From: Chloroflexota bacterium
GTDB lineage: Bacteria; Chloroflexota; Dehalococcoidia; Lucifugimonadales; Lucifugimonadaceae
Direction: 5' to 3'
Length of the DNA stretch: 64,000 nt
NCBI GenBank assembly: GCA_029262735.1
Contig: JAJCYY010000007.1
Span: 32,550-96,549, forward strand
Below the pieces are notes generated by a model. It saw only the letters and a program-made list of their open reading frames with translations. It did no database searches and was not told the origin of the DNA. The first letter of the stretch is position 1, and the number at the start of each line of letters is the position of its first letter. Below are positions 27,499-36,331 of the stretch, in pieces. A program made the position numbers and the translations under genes.

Positions 27499-28488
27499 TT
27501 GGAAATCTCAAACGAAACGCTGATGCTAATGCTTCGCCGCATGTGGACCATCCGACACTTCGAGGAGAAGGTCATTGAGGTTCACGCCGCCGGTGAGTTC
27601 TCAGGCGCAGCCCACCCCTATATCGGCGAAGAGGCGGTGGCAGTGGGCGCGTGTACAGCGCTCAATTCTACCGACTACATTGCCGGAAACCATCGTTCAC
27701 ACGGCCATCCACTCGCAAAGGGCGGAAACGTCAACGGTGCGATGGCGGAGCTGTACGGGCGTGTCGACGGCTACTGCAAAGGCAAGGGCGGATCGATGCA
27801 CCTGGCCGATTTCTCGATCGGGATTCTTGGAGAGTCGGGAATCGTTGCCTCATCTGTCCCGGTAGCCACTGGCGCTGCGCTTGCGGCGCACATCCAGGGC
27901 AAGGACTTCGTCTCGATGGTGTTTTTCGGCGATGGCGCTTCGAACCAGGGTGCCTGTCACGAATCGATGAACCTTGCTGCATTGTGGAAGCTGCCGGTCA
28001 TCTTCCTGTGCGAAAACAACCAGTTCGCGGTCACAACCTCGTACCACGATTCGGTTGCCGTGGAGCACATCTCGGACCGGGCTCCCGCTTACAACATGCC
28101 GGGAGTGCTGGTGGACGGCCAGGACGCCATCGCAATGTACGAGGCGACGACCGAGGCTGTAGCCCGCGCAAGGGCCGGCGAAGGCCCGACGCTCATTGAG
28201 GGGCTGACCTATAGATATGAGGAGCATTCACTGGGCCTTGGCAGGGTGCGCAGGGGCGAGTACAGGACAGAGGATGCCATCGAAGAGTGGCGCAAGCGGG
28301 ACCCGATCGTCATCCACACCGACCGGCTGGTCTCGCAGGGGATAGCGACGGTCGAAGAGTGCGAGGCGATCAGCGCCGAGATCAAGCAGGAGATTGAGGA
28401 AGCGGTGGAGTTCGCACGCAACAGCCCGTTCCCCGAGCCGGAGGCACTGTTCGAGGATATGTGGGCAGACCCGATACCGGCCCCTTAG
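27499..28488 (+). CDS. Thiamine-diphosphate-dependent dehydrogenase E1 component, alpha subunit
   Basis: The 329-residue alpha subunit of a pyruvate, acetoin or branched-chain 2-oxoacid dehydrogenase E1. It has RRMWTIRHFEEKVIE at the N-terminus, HPYIGEEAVAVG, NHRSHGHPLAKG with the conserved His, GKGGSMHL, and the thiamine diphosphate motif GDGASNQGACHESMNLA ending in CENNQFAV. It decarboxylates a 2-oxo acid together with the beta subunit encoded next. The start is TTG at 27499. No E2 or E3 gene follows, so the rest of the complex must be encoded elsewhere and the substrate stays open; sequence features resemble the acetoin/pyruvate group. Confidence 0.92.
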   Translation: MEISNETLMLMLRRMWTIRHFEEKVIEVHAAGEFSGAAHPYIGEEAVAVGACTALNSTDYIAGNHRSHGHPLAKGGNVNGAMAELYGRVDGYCKGKGGSMHLADFSIGILGESGIVASSVPVATGAALAAHIQGKDFVSMVFFGDGASNQGACHESMNLAALWKLPVIFLCENNQFAVTTSYHDSVAVEHISDRAPAYNMPGVLVDGQDAIAMYEATTEAVARARAGEGPTLIEGLTYRYEEHSLGLGRVRRGEYRTEDAIEEWRKRDPIVIHTDRLVSQGIATVEECEAISAEIKQEIEEAVEFARNSPFPEPEALFEDMWADPIPAP

Positions 28489-28541
28489 GCACAGGCAGTC
28501 TTTCCGAAACAACAACCAGCAAGAATTCTGGAATAACGACA

Positions 28542-29507
28542 ATGGCTCAGACTGTATTCATAGAGGCTATCAACCAGGCACTCGTCGAAGAGATGAGACG
28601 CGACGAGAGCGTCTACATCATGGGTGAGGACATCCGTCGTGCGGTGTACGGAGCCACTGCGAACTTGCTTGACGAGTTCGGTGATAAGCGAGTGTTGGAC
28701 ACGCCGCTCTCAGAAAACGGCTTCTTCGGTGCGGCGATAGGTTCATCGCTAGTCGGCATGCGGCCGGTGGTCGAAACGCTGACCAGCTTCATGTGGGTCG
28801 CCATGGACCAGCTGATCAGCCAGGCTGCCAAGATGCGGTACATGTTTGGCGGACAGGCCACATTGCCGGTGGTGTTCAGGGCCACCATGTTTTATGGCGG
28901 AGGCTCCGCGGCGCACCACTCGGACCGCAGCTATCCGATGTTCATGAACATGCCCGGCCTGAAGATCATCGTTCCGTCAAATCCTGCTGATATGAAGGGT
29001 CTGCTCAAGCAGGCGATCAGGGACAACGACCCGTGCATCGTCTTCGAGGACGGCACCCTGGGTGGTTCTCGCGGCGAAGTGCCCGAGGATATGGAGCCGA
29101 TTCCGTTCGGCAAGGCTCGCACGGTGCGTGAGGGCTCGGACGTGACGATTGTTGCGATAGCCGGAGCTGTTGGCATGGCCGAGCAGGCTGCGAACGATCT
29201 CTCGAACGAGGGCGTGTCTGCAGAGGTGATCGACCCGCGGACGCTGGTTCCGCTGGACAAGAAGGCGATACTGGATTCGGTGGAAAAGACCGGTCGGCTG
29301 GTGATTGCCGATCCGGCGCACAAGGTCTGCAGCGCCGCCAGTGAGATCGCTTCGATCGTGGCGCAAGAGGGGTTCTGGAACTTGCAGGCGCCGATTCAGA
29401 AGGTGGCCGCAGAGCAGGTGCACATACCGTTCACTCCGGCCCTGGAGTCGCTTGTCTACCCGAACCCGGACAAGATCAAAGACGCTGTGCATAGCGCGCT
29501 GGAGTAG
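28542..29507 (+). CDS. Thiamine-diphosphate-dependent dehydrogenase E1 component, beta subunit
   Basis: The 321-residue E1 beta subunit. It has the transketolase pyrimidine-binding domain (MAQTVFIEAINQALVEEM, VYIMGEDIRR, DTPLSENGFFGAAIGSSLVG) followed by the transketolase C-terminal domain (VTIVAIAGAVGMAEQAA, DPRTLVPLDKKAILDSVEKT). ATG at 28542 gives the usual N-terminus; an in-frame extension to 28461 overlaps the alpha subunit gene and is not family-like. It forms an operon with the alpha subunit gene, 53 bp apart. Confidence 0.92.
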   Translation: MAQTVFIEAINQALVEEMRRDESVYIMGEDIRRAVYGATANLLDEFGDKRVLDTPLSENGFFGAAIGSSLVGMRPVVETLTSFMWVAMDQLISQAAKMRYMFGGQATLPVVFRATMFYGGGSAAHHSDRSYPMFMNMPGLKIIVPSNPADMKGLLKQAIRDNDPCIVFEDGTLGGSRGEVPEDMEPIPFGKARTVREGSDVTIVAIAGAVGMAEQAANDLSNEGVSAEVIDPRTLVPLDKKAILDSVEKTGRLVIADPAHKVCSAASEIASIVAQEGFWNLQAPIQKVAAEQVHIPFTPALESLVYPNPDKIKDAVHSALE

Positions 29508-29533
29508 GCGGACATTTAGCCGCCGACGCCGGA

Positions 29534-30094
29534 CTACGCCCGCTGAACCGAGATCCGCTCAAGCACAGCGTCTGTCTTACTGAACATCACGCGCTCGTCT
29601 TCGGGTTCTGCATGATCGTAGCCAAGCAGGTGCAGCACGCCGTGTATCACCAGCATCGCAAGTTCGCGCTCGAACGGCACTGACCTTTCCGCCGCCTGTC
29701 GCTTCGTCTGCTCCAGTGAGATCGCGATCTCACCCAGCCGCGGTGTTTCTCCGGGAGCATCAAATTCTGAGCTGCTCAAGTTCGGAGGCGGCGTTCCGTT
29801 GTGCCAGCCCTCGACGTCGTTGAACGACAGCACGTCGGTGACCGAATCTTCGTCGTTGAACTGACGGTTCAGGTCGCGCAGCTTGCGATCATCGCTCAAC
29901 AGCACCGTTACATTGTCTGGACCGGCCACATGTTCGGCATTGAGTGTGGATTCCGCAGCGCTATCGACAATAGCAACCAGGGACTTTAAGAACTCCGGGT
30001 CATCGAATCCGGTGATCGCGTCCAGGACCACCTCAACGCGGCAAATGCTCTCGGTGCCCCCGGTGCCCTCGCCAGATCCGGGCTCAGTCGGCAC
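29534..30094 (-). CDS. ybeY: Endoribonuclease YbeY (rRNA maturation factor)
   Basis: A 186-residue metalloprotein of the YbeY/UPF0054 family involved in 16S rRNA 3'-end maturation and ribosome quality control. The zinc-binding signature HGVLHLLGYDH is intact, and LNRQFNDEDSVTDVLSFN and LGEIAISLE are typical. The first 20 residues are Gly/Glu-rich and less certain. It overlaps the upstream hypothetical gene by 11 bp, so it is the last gene of a VanZ-hypothetical-ybeY operon. Its usual partners phoH and era are absent here. Confidence 0.93.
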   Translation of the reverse strand: MPTEPGSGEGTGGTESICRVEVVLDAITGFDDPEFLKSLVAIVDSAAESTLNAEHVAGPDNVTVLLSDDRKLRDLNRQFNDEDSVTDVLSFNDVEGWHNGTPPPNLSSSEFDAPGETPRLGEIAISLEQTKRQAAERSVPFERELAMLVIHGVLHLLGYDHAEPEDERVMFSKTDAVLERISVQRA

Positions 30095-30419
30095 GCGAAG
30101 CCCGTCCGGCTTCTTCCAACAGCACGCGCAATAGAGAGTGAAGCGGCCCGAATGCAGGGTCAGCGTCGGTCAGGTCGGAGGCGACCAGCGATGCGCGCGA
30201 AATGCCCTGCCTTATCTCGGGAGACCGGAGGTAGCCCACCTCAAGGTAGGTCCGCGCCTCGTACAGCGCCGGGATCAGCTCTTCGCCGATGCGCAGGGTC
30301 AGTGTACGGTCTGCCGGTGGAATGGCCAGCGTCTCAGCAAATTGCACGGCCTCCTCCAGCAACGAGAGCACCTGTTTCGCGCCCGGTGGCTCAACCTCTT
30401 TCGGCATCTGTTTCGGCAT
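30084..30419 (-). CDS. Conserved-looking hypothetical protein
   Basis: A protein of about 111 residues that I do not recognise. It starts at ATG 30417-30419 (a second ATG is at 30405-30407). It overlaps the VanZ-like gene by 29 bp and ybeY by 11 bp, and this tight overlap on both sides argues that it is real. The sequence is mostly alpha-helical and acidic (KQVLSLLEEAVQFAETLAIP; LRVLLEEAGRASRAD), with no membrane segment, cysteine pattern or catalytic motif. Confidence 0.6.
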   Translation of the reverse strand: MPKQMPKEVEPPGAKQVLSLLEEAVQFAETLAIPPADRTLTLRIGEELIPALYEARTYLEVGYLRSPEIRQGISRASLVASDLTDADPAFGPLHSLLRVLLEEAGRASRAD

Positions 30420-30825
30420 CGGAATCCTGTCCGTTGTTTTTTCTGTGTTGCCTGATCCTGTCGAACGCGAGCCAGAGAGTAACAGCAAGTACGGCGCCAA
30501 GCACGTCTGCGACGATGTCAACTCCACTGACAGATCTGCCGGGCACAAATGCCTGGTGAAACTCATCCGATACACCGTACAGAAGACTGAAGATGACTGT
30601 GTCGACAGCTAAAAGTCGCTTGCGCTTCGGCAGGTAGATGCGCAGGCTAGCGTGGACAAGTGCGGCCAGCACAAAGTACAAAAAAACGTGTGCGAAGAAC
30701 TCGGCTGCGGGCAGGAAATCCACAGTATCACCGGCATCTTCAAAACTGGACGCGGGCCGCGACGAGAGGAGGAAGATGAGGACGGCCCAGCCGAGCGCGC
30801 CGCCGGTGATAAGGTTTCGTCTCAA
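30391..30825 (-). CDS. VanZ-like membrane protein
   Basis: A 144-residue protein with four hydrophobic helices. The VanZ-family features are the N-terminal WAVLIFLLSSRP, FFAHVFLYFVLAAL, and the conserved YGVSDEFHQAFVPGRSVSGVD with acidic and His residues. The family is associated with teicoplanin resistance in enterococci, but most members are uncharacterised membrane proteins. The C-terminal tail is hydrophilic. It is the first gene of the operon leading to ybeY. Confidence 0.85.
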   Translation of the reverse strand: MRRNLITGGALGWAVLIFLLSSRPASSFEDAGDTVDFLPAAEFFAHVFLYFVLAALVHASLRIYLPKRKRLLAVDTVIFSLLYGVSDEFHQAFVPGRSVSGVDIVADVLGAVLAVTLWLAFDRIRQHRKNNGQDSDAETDAERG

Positions 30826-31032
30826 TTACAGTTGCGCTTCCGTAGGGCTAAGATTCGGGGGTCGATACGCTCTATCAGAGAATGTGCGGTTTGCAGCGGT
30901 GCGGGCATGATCTGTGTTGCGTGCACATCAATACAAGCTAGCAGACATTCGTCACATCCATCGAACTGTTGATTGCCCTGCGCAGTGACCTCGGCCAGAT
31001 AATTCCGCGAGTAGTAAACGAGACCAGGAACT

Positions 31033-32463
31033 ATGAACCAGAGATACGATCTTGTACTGAGAGGCGGCCATGTTGTAGATCCTTCAAACGGAACGGACGG
31101 TGTACGGGACGTTGGATTTCGACACGGCAAGGTGGCTCAGGTCTCTGATCGCATCGACGATGATGCCTCAGACAACGTGGTCGACGTAACGGGCAAGGTC
31201 GTCATGCCCGGCCACATCGACACTCACGCCCACCTATCTGGGCCGTTCGAGCAGACGATTCGCGCATATGGGCACGTGATGCTTGCCGAGTCCGGCACGA
31301 CTACTGCGCTTGATCTTGCGGGTGAGCCGACGGCGCTGGCCGATGGGATGCGCCAGAGAGGCGCTGGCTTGAACGTTGCGACGCTGTTGGGGCTGGTGCC
31401 GCATACGACGATCAAGGAGGACGACCCGAGCCTTGCGACGAGCCGCGATGTGATCTCTGATGCGCTTGCCCGCGGCTCGATCGGCGTCAAGCTGCTCGGT
31501 GGATATCACCCGTTTACGCCCGAGGCCACCTCTGAGGTCATTGCAGCCGCCAATGAGCAGCTCGCGTGGGTTGCGTTCCACGTTGGCTCCAAGGACTCCG
31601 GCTCCGATCTGAACGGCCTGCGGGAGGTGCCTGAGATCGTGGGCAAGGGCCGTCTGCACGTCGCTCACGTCAACTCTTACTGCCGCGGCCTCATCATGGA
31701 TAACCTGGCGGAGTGCGACGAGGCGTTCGAGATCATCGAATCGAAGCGGTCTCAGTTCGTCACCGAGGCCTATCTCGCACAGATCAACGGCACGAACGGG
31801 AAGTGCGACGAGGATGGCAACCTCGTCTACAACGTGGCGCAGAACTGCATGAAGGCTCGCGGCTACCCGACGACCGACGCAGGGCTGCGGCAGGCGCTTC
31901 TCGATGGCTATGGCGGGGCACCTGTAGAGAAGGATGGCCGCATCGTGCTGGTGACTGGAGAGGAGGCGGTGCGTGTCTGGGAAGAGAAGAGCACAGACGC
32001 CGGCCTGAGTTTTCCTGTAAATCCTGCGACGTCTGCGTTCAGCCTGACGACTGCGAAGTACGATGACGGTGAGTTCAGGATTGACGCGGTGAGCACGGAT
32101 GGCGGTTCGCTTCCCCGCAACGTGGCGATCGAGCGCACGATGGCGCTGGTGAGTTTTGGCGCTCTGAGCTTGCTCGAGGCCGCAACGAAGCTGACGTACA
32201 CGCCGTCACGCATGTTGGGTCTGCTCAACAAGGGCCATTTTTCCGAGGGCGCAGACGGTGATGTGACTGTGATCGACCGCACGACGGGCAAGGCGTCGAT
32301 GTCACTGGTTAACGGCAAGCCGATCATGATCGACGGCCGTGCGGTGGGCAGCGGCGGCACATGGCTGGTGACGAACGAGGGCGAGAAGACGGCGTCGGCA
32401 AGCGGACTGCCATACGAAGTGATGGACCTCGAGCAGTCGAAGCTTTACGCAGGTTGGCGTTAG
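31033..32463 (+). CDS. Dihydroorotase/hydantoinase-like amidohydrolase
   Basis: A 476-residue metal-dependent amidohydrolase. It has the N-terminal beta-sandwich strand YDLVLRGGHVVDPSNG, the metal motif MPGHIDTHAHLSGP (HxH), the probable carboxylated Lys in IGVKLLGGYHP, LHVAHVNSYC with a metal His, and a C-terminal return to the sandwich with DGDVTVID. It probably hydrolyses a cyclic amide or amidated compound, with the substrate unknown. Context gives no pyrimidine genes nearby, so pyrC is unlikely. AGGA four bases before ATG 31033 supports the start. Confidence 0.85.
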   Translation: MNQRYDLVLRGGHVVDPSNGTDGVRDVGFRHGKVAQVSDRIDDDASDNVVDVTGKVVMPGHIDTHAHLSGPFEQTIRAYGHVMLAESGTTTALDLAGEPTALADGMRQRGAGLNVATLLGLVPHTTIKEDDPSLATSRDVISDALARGSIGVKLLGGYHPFTPEATSEVIAAANEQLAWVAFHVGSKDSGSDLNGLREVPEIVGKGRLHVAHVNSYCRGLIMDNLAECDEAFEIIESKRSQFVTEAYLAQINGTNGKCDEDGNLVYNVAQNCMKARGYPTTDAGLRQALLDGYGGAPVEKDGRIVLVTGEEAVRVWEEKSTDAGLSFPVNPATSAFSLTTAKYDDGEFRIDAVSTDGGSLPRNVAIERTMALVSFGALSLLEAATKLTYTPSRMLGLLNKGHFSEGADGDVTVIDRTTGKASMSLVNGKPIMIDGRAVGSGGTWLVTNEGEKTASASGLPYEVMDLEQSKLYAGWR

Positions 32464-32491
32464 GGAGCGGGACTGCGCGAATGCCGAGACT

Positions 32492-33007
32492 CTAGAGGTC
32501 GCTACCTGCCAGCAATCTGTCTATGTATTCGATCTCAAGCCGAAGCTGATCGGCGATCAGCTCAAGGGCCACTTCGGCGGCTCCGTCATGTTCAGAAGAA
32601 TGCTCCGTCCCTTCGATGCGACTGACACGCCAATCTTTAAGCCTCTGCAAAGCGGCAGCGCGAGCCTGTGACGGCAGGTCGTCCATATGCATGAGCACCA
32701 CGGCCAACGGCAGATTGGGAGCCGCTGTGTCCTCGAACGCTCTGGACTTCAGGTTTAATACAGCCTGACGTCCTGTCTCCGTAATGTGAAATGTATGGCG
32801 TTCCGGGTAGTTTGACGCCTTTGATGTATCCCGCGAAACCAGACCTTGTCGTTCGAATCGGCGCAGCATTGCATATATCGCCGATTTCTTGAGGCCAAGC
32901 GCCCAGCCAATATGCTTCTCGAGCGTGTCCGCCAGTCCGTAGCCGTGCATGGGATGGTCGCGTACCGCACCCAGCACCGTAAGCTCTTTCAGCTTCGTAA
33001 GGCTCAC
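32492..33007 (-). CDS. PadR-family transcriptional regulator
   Basis: A 171-residue PadR regulator. The N-terminal winged helix is recognisable in LTVLGAVRDHPMHGYGLADTLE, KKSAIYAMLRRFERQGLVSR and YPERHTFHITETGRQAV. The C-terminal part is the helical dimerisation domain. The start overlaps the stop of the upstream 108-residue gene by four bases (ATGA type), so the pair is translationally coupled. It probably represses its own operon; direct TAGTTA repeats lie at the promoter (33354-33373). Confidence 0.88.
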   Translation of the reverse strand: MSLTKLKELTVLGAVRDHPMHGYGLADTLEKHIGWALGLKKSAIYAMLRRFERQGLVSRDTSKASNYPERHTFHITETGRQAVLNLKSRAFEDTAAPNLPLAVVLMHMDDLPSQARAAALQRLKDWRVSRIEGTEHSSEHDGAAEVALELIADQLRLEIEYIDRLLAGSDL

Positions 33008-33330
33008 AATCGGCTGCTTACTGGGGACAGGTCGTACATCTGGAACGTCTCGATCACCTTCGCCATCTCCGTATCGTCTTCACCATGATCGTCTTTGCCT
33101 TTTGCGGTTGCGAGATAATCGTATAGCGTCTCCTTGTGGTCGAACGTCACCCACACCACGACGCTGTTCCGCTCCCGGTCGACTCCAACTTGCCGGGCAA
33201 CAACTCCGTCAACGTTCGCGTCCATCAACTCGCTCGGACGGCTCGCAATGCGGATGAGGTCGTCGAGCCTTCCGGGCTTCGCAGTGGAAACGCTGACGAA
33301 CGTGTACCCAGGCTTGACTGTTGCAGTCAT
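33004..33330 (-). CDS. Small dimeric alpha/beta-barrel (antibiotic-biosynthesis-monooxygenase-like) protein
   Basis: A 108-residue protein. It opens with PGYTFVSVSTAKPGRLDDLIR and contains NSVVVWVTFDHKETLYDYL, the beta-alpha-beta pattern of the ABM/dimeric ferredoxin-like fold. I do not recognise a specific family. AGGTGA precedes the ATG at 33330. A promoter is predicted upstream and the PadR gene follows with a 4-base overlap, so this protein is probably what the regulator controls, perhaps in response to a small aromatic compound. That last point is inference. Confidence 0.65.
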   Translation of the reverse strand: MTATVKPGYTFVSVSTAKPGRLDDLIRIASRPSELMDANVDGVVARQVGVDRERNSVVVWVTFDHKETLYDYLATAKGKDDHGEDDTEMAKVIETFQMYDLSPVSSRL

Positions 33331-33353
33331 ATCTTCACCTTTCTAGTCATGAG

Positions 33354-33402
33354 TAACTAATCAACATTAACTAGTATATTTGCAGAGCAGCTGAATGTCC
33401 AA
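33354..33402 (-). promoter_or_regulatory. Promoter with TAGTTA direct repeats upstream of the ABM-like/PadR operon
   Basis: On the minus strand TTGGAC (33397-33402) and TATACT (33373-33378) are 18 bp apart. TAGTTA occurs at 33368-33373 and again at 33354-33359, a 14-bp period, with a degenerate third copy at 33340-33345. The repeats start at the -10 box and run downstream, a good place for PadR repression. Confidence 0.5.
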
Positions 33403-33506
33403 CGTGATCAGAGTGACCATGAGTCAGCTAAACGGGGATGAATCGGCTTGTGGCGCCTGCGCAGCAGATAGGCTCAGGCTCACTCCGTCACCGCCACATC
33501 TCTTCG

Positions 33507-33794
33507 CTACCAGTCCGGCTTGAACATGCGCAGAAAATTGCTCTTGCCGTAGGGGTGTTTTGCTGCCTCATCCTCGTCCAGCGTCACGCCATAGCCCGGC
33601 GCGTCCGGAATCTCGATCTCGCCATCTTTAACGCGCGGGAAGCCCTTCAGAACATATGATACCCACGGCTCAGGAAAGTCGTCGAAGCATTCCTGGATGA
33701 ACACGTTTGGCGTCACGGCATCGATCTGGAGCGCAATTGAGGTCTTGAGCGGACTCTCGGCGTTGTCGGGTGAGCGGTGGATGGTGCGGATGGG
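33507..33794 (-). pseudogene. C-terminal remnant of an enolase-superfamily (mandelate racemase-like) enzyme
   Basis: This 95-codon stretch reads ESPLKTSIALQIDAVTPNVF, then FIQECFDDF, then KDGEIEIPDAPGYGVTLDED. That is the C-terminal end of galactonate-dehydratase-like enzymes. In the same frame a TAA at 33795-33797 blocks reading upstream, and no barrel-domain sequence with metal ligands follows before the next gene. It is therefore the decayed tail of a lost paralogue, beside an intact but clearly different paralogue at 33852. A short product could start at GTG 33714-33716 but would have no active site. Confidence 0.75.
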
Positions 33795-33851
33795 TTACTG
33801 TCGCTATCGGAGCAGATCCTTACGCTTTATGCGGCGGCACTGCGATCCCGA

Positions 33852-35033
33852 TTACTCCTCCCAGCGTCGGCCTTTCATCTCTACCATCACCGGATCAACT
33901 CGCCCGCCAAGGCCGGGGCCGTCCGGAATGTGGAACTCGCCATTTTCGATCTTCTCGAACGGCTCCATCACCTCATTACGCCAATCGACCTCGTAGACAG
34001 CGTGCTCAAGCGGCAGCACATTCTCGAATGCGACCGTCGCATGTGCGCTTGCCAGCAGCGACAGCGGGCCTGATGGGCAGTGCATAGAGACCGAGCCCGG
34101 GCGGTCAGGCTCGAGCTCCATCCCGGTGCGATACGCCTCAACGGGGCCTCCGCAAAACTTCACGTCCGGCATCACGATGTCCAGCACGTCTTCGTCGATC
34201 AGGCGCTTGAACAATGCAACTCCGTAGCCCTTCTCGGCTCCAGCGTTTGGCAGCGGTGAAGACTCGTGAATGCGGCGCATTGCACTGGTGTTTTCGATGG
34301 GGTCAACAGGCTCTTCGTACCAACCAACGTCCGCGGAATTCAGCTCATCCCCAATGGCGAACGCTGAGTTCAGATCGAAACGCGAGTGGCAGTCGACGTA
34401 CAGCGTACGCTCAGGCCCGACAGCGTCTTTCGCGGCCCGAACGCGTTCCAGCCCGGCCTCGGCGCAGAACGGCAGACCACTTTGCTCATGTGGCGCGTTG
34501 CACTCATCGAACGGCGCGCACTTCGCGGTGGTGAAACCGTCGTTCATCGCTCGATCGGCCATTTCTGTGAACGAATCGGGCGATCGGTCTACAGGCCCGC
34601 GGTCATTCTCAAGCATCGAGCGATTGATATTCGCGTAGAGATGAACGGTCGACGCAGCGTCGCCCTCGTGCCCATGCTGCTGCCGGATGTAGGCATGGAG
34701 TGGCAGGTTCGAGCGCCTTGCCAGGGCATCTGCAACGGCACAACGAAGACCGCTGACCGCTGTCGCCAGCAGGACGTTGGCTTCGAGGTCGGCAGGCGAC
34801 AGACGGTTGAAGCGAAGCACATCTTCATCTGACGATAGCTGCTCTCCTCTCAGCTTGTTGGCGAGCCGTGCGACCACGGGCGCAACGTTTCGGTCAAGCT
34901 GTGTCGAGGTGATCTCACCGGCTCCGAACGTGCCGTCTGAGTCGGCTAGCTCGAACGAAACCCAGTCCGTCTTGCCGCGGACGTGAATCGTCTGGAAGTG
35001 AAGTTGTGTTGGCATGAACCAGAGGTCGGGCAT
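33852..35033 (-). CDS. Enolase-superfamily enzyme (mandelate racemase/muconate lactonizing type)
   Basis: A 393-residue enzyme with an N-terminal capping domain and a C-terminal barrel. Likely metal ligands are Asp in TLYVDCHSRFD, Glu in VGWYEEPVDP and Glu in AGAEKGYG. A Lys lies in GFTTAKCAPFDE, and a His in VSMHCPSGPLS is a candidate general base. The family removes a proton alpha to a carboxylate for racemisation, dehydration or lactonisation. The substrate is unknown. GGA six bases upstream supports ATG 35033. It sits with the Gfo/Idh/MocA gene upstream on the same strand, suggesting a sugar-acid pathway. Confidence 0.85.
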   Translation of the reverse strand: MPDLWFMPTQLHFQTIHVRGKTDWVSFELADSDGTFGAGEITSTQLDRNVAPVVARLANKLRGEQLSSDEDVLRFNRLSPADLEANVLLATAVSGLRCAVADALARRSNLPLHAYIRQQHGHEGDAASTVHLYANINRSMLENDRGPVDRSPDSFTEMADRAMNDGFTTAKCAPFDECNAPHEQSGLPFCAEAGLERVRAAKDAVGPERTLYVDCHSRFDLNSAFAIGDELNSADVGWYEEPVDPIENTSAMRRIHESSPLPNAGAEKGYGVALFKRLIDEDVLDIVMPDVKFCGGPVEAYRTGMELEPDRPGSVSMHCPSGPLSLLASAHATVAFENVLPLEHAVYEVDWRNEVMEPFEKIENGEFHIPDGPGLGGRVDPVMVEMKGRRWEE

Positions 35034-35161
35034 GTTTTTCCTGTTTGTCTTCTTTGTATCGAGGATGGACCAGTGCCCGGTGTCGATGTCGAACTAGTTC
35101 GCCGGATCTTCGCGCCAGCCGAGGTGGGCACAGTGTGCAGGCGCCAGGGAAGATTCACACT

Positions 35162-36331
35162 CTACCGGGGTTTCGCTCTGTACTTTGCGTAGCGGTCGTC
35201 GTTCACGAACTCGTCGATCACTATCTTCTCGCCGCCGAGCTCGTTCGATACGTTGGCTGCAAGCACTGCAGCCAGCGAGTTGATTGAACTCTCGAACGTA
35301 TTAAGCAGTAGCTCCGGCTTTCCACGTGTCACGCCCTCGGCAAAGGCCTTTGAAATATCCGTGGTTGCCCGCCGCCCCATCGCGTCGTCATGCGGACCAC
35401 GCGATACCACCTTTCGGACCTGATCGAGGCTCGGCTTTTCCTCCGGCGGCCAGTCGCCTTCGAAGTGATAGTCAACGTAGTCGGTTTCCAGCCTGATCGT
35501 GCCGTGCGTCCAGATGATGCAGTCGTACCGTCCGATGTAGTACGAGCGAGCGGGCTTGGTGAATATGATCGTGCCCATACCGCCCTTTTTGAATCCGTAG
35601 TCGACCGAGTAGTAGATCGGGTTGTCGCCCTCTGCCTCATGCAGCTCTTTCGGCCGTTCGACGTAGTTCGCACGCACCCATTCGATGTCTTCGTCCGACC
35701 AGTAGCGCATGATGTCTGTCTGATGGATGCCTGCCTCGACGATCGATGTTCCCGACCATGCCCTGTTTGCGGTCCAGACCCGGTTCGCAGGTCCGCCCTG
35801 CTCTTCGGTGTGCGTGTGCTTGACGCCGTGGCCCTCGACGGCGCCCTCGGAGATCATGGTCATCGAGGCGACCCACTTGTCTGCGAGGTAGTTGCGGATT
35901 TCGGTGTAGCCGCGGTTGTGGCGCATCTGGAAGCCGCACGTGGACATCACTCCGGCCTTCTTGATCGCCTCGTTCTGGCGCAGGATGTCGTCGAGCCAGA
36001 GCGATTGCGGCTTCTCGGCGAAGATGTGGACGCCCTTGCCGGCCGCGTATTCGATCTCGCCGCGATGTTGGTTCGGAGGTATGACGAACCAGATAGCGTC
36101 AACCGAGCCGCTGTCGACCATCTCCTGCACACTGGTGAATTTCTGGACTCCATCGTCATGGAAGTCGGGAACGAAGCGGAGTATCTGGGAGGTTTCGAGG
36201 TTGTCTGCATATGGATCGGCGAGTGCGGCGAGGGTTACGACCTCTTCCGACTGCAACTGTGTGAGCGAGCTGACGTGCTGCAGACCTCGTTGACCGATAC
36301 CGACTACTCCAACCCTGAGCGGTCCCGCCAT
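35162..36331 (-). CDS. Gfo/Idh/MocA-family oxidoreductase
   Basis: A 389-residue NAD(P)-dependent oxidoreductase. The N-terminal Rossmann motif is VGVVGIGQRGLQHVSSL, followed by ALADPYADN and the EKP motif in HIFAEKPQSLWLDDI. The C-terminal substrate domain contains AGIHQTDIMRYW with the catalytic-region His. Members oxidise sugars, cyclitols or related alcohols. It is the upstream member of a likely operon with the enolase-superfamily gene, 128 bp apart. A long plus-strand frame across the same bases (35390-36403) is an antisense shadow. Confidence 0.87.
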   Translation of the reverse strand: MAGPLRVGVVGIGQRGLQHVSSLTQLQSEEVVTLAALADPYADNLETSQILRFVPDFHDDGVQKFTSVQEMVDSGSVDAIWFVIPPNQHRGEIEYAAGKGVHIFAEKPQSLWLDDILRQNEAIKKAGVMSTCGFQMRHNRGYTEIRNYLADKWVASMTMISEGAVEGHGVKHTHTEEQGGPANRVWTANRAWSGTSIVEAGIHQTDIMRYWSDEDIEWVRANYVERPKELHEAEGDNPIYYSVDYGFKKGGMGTIIFTKPARSYYIGRYDCIIWTHGTIRLETDYVDYHFEGDWPPEEKPSLDQVRKVVSRGPHDDAMGRRATTDISKAFAEGVTRGKPELLLNTFESSINSLAAVLAANVSNELGGEKIVIDEFVNDDRYAKYRAKPR

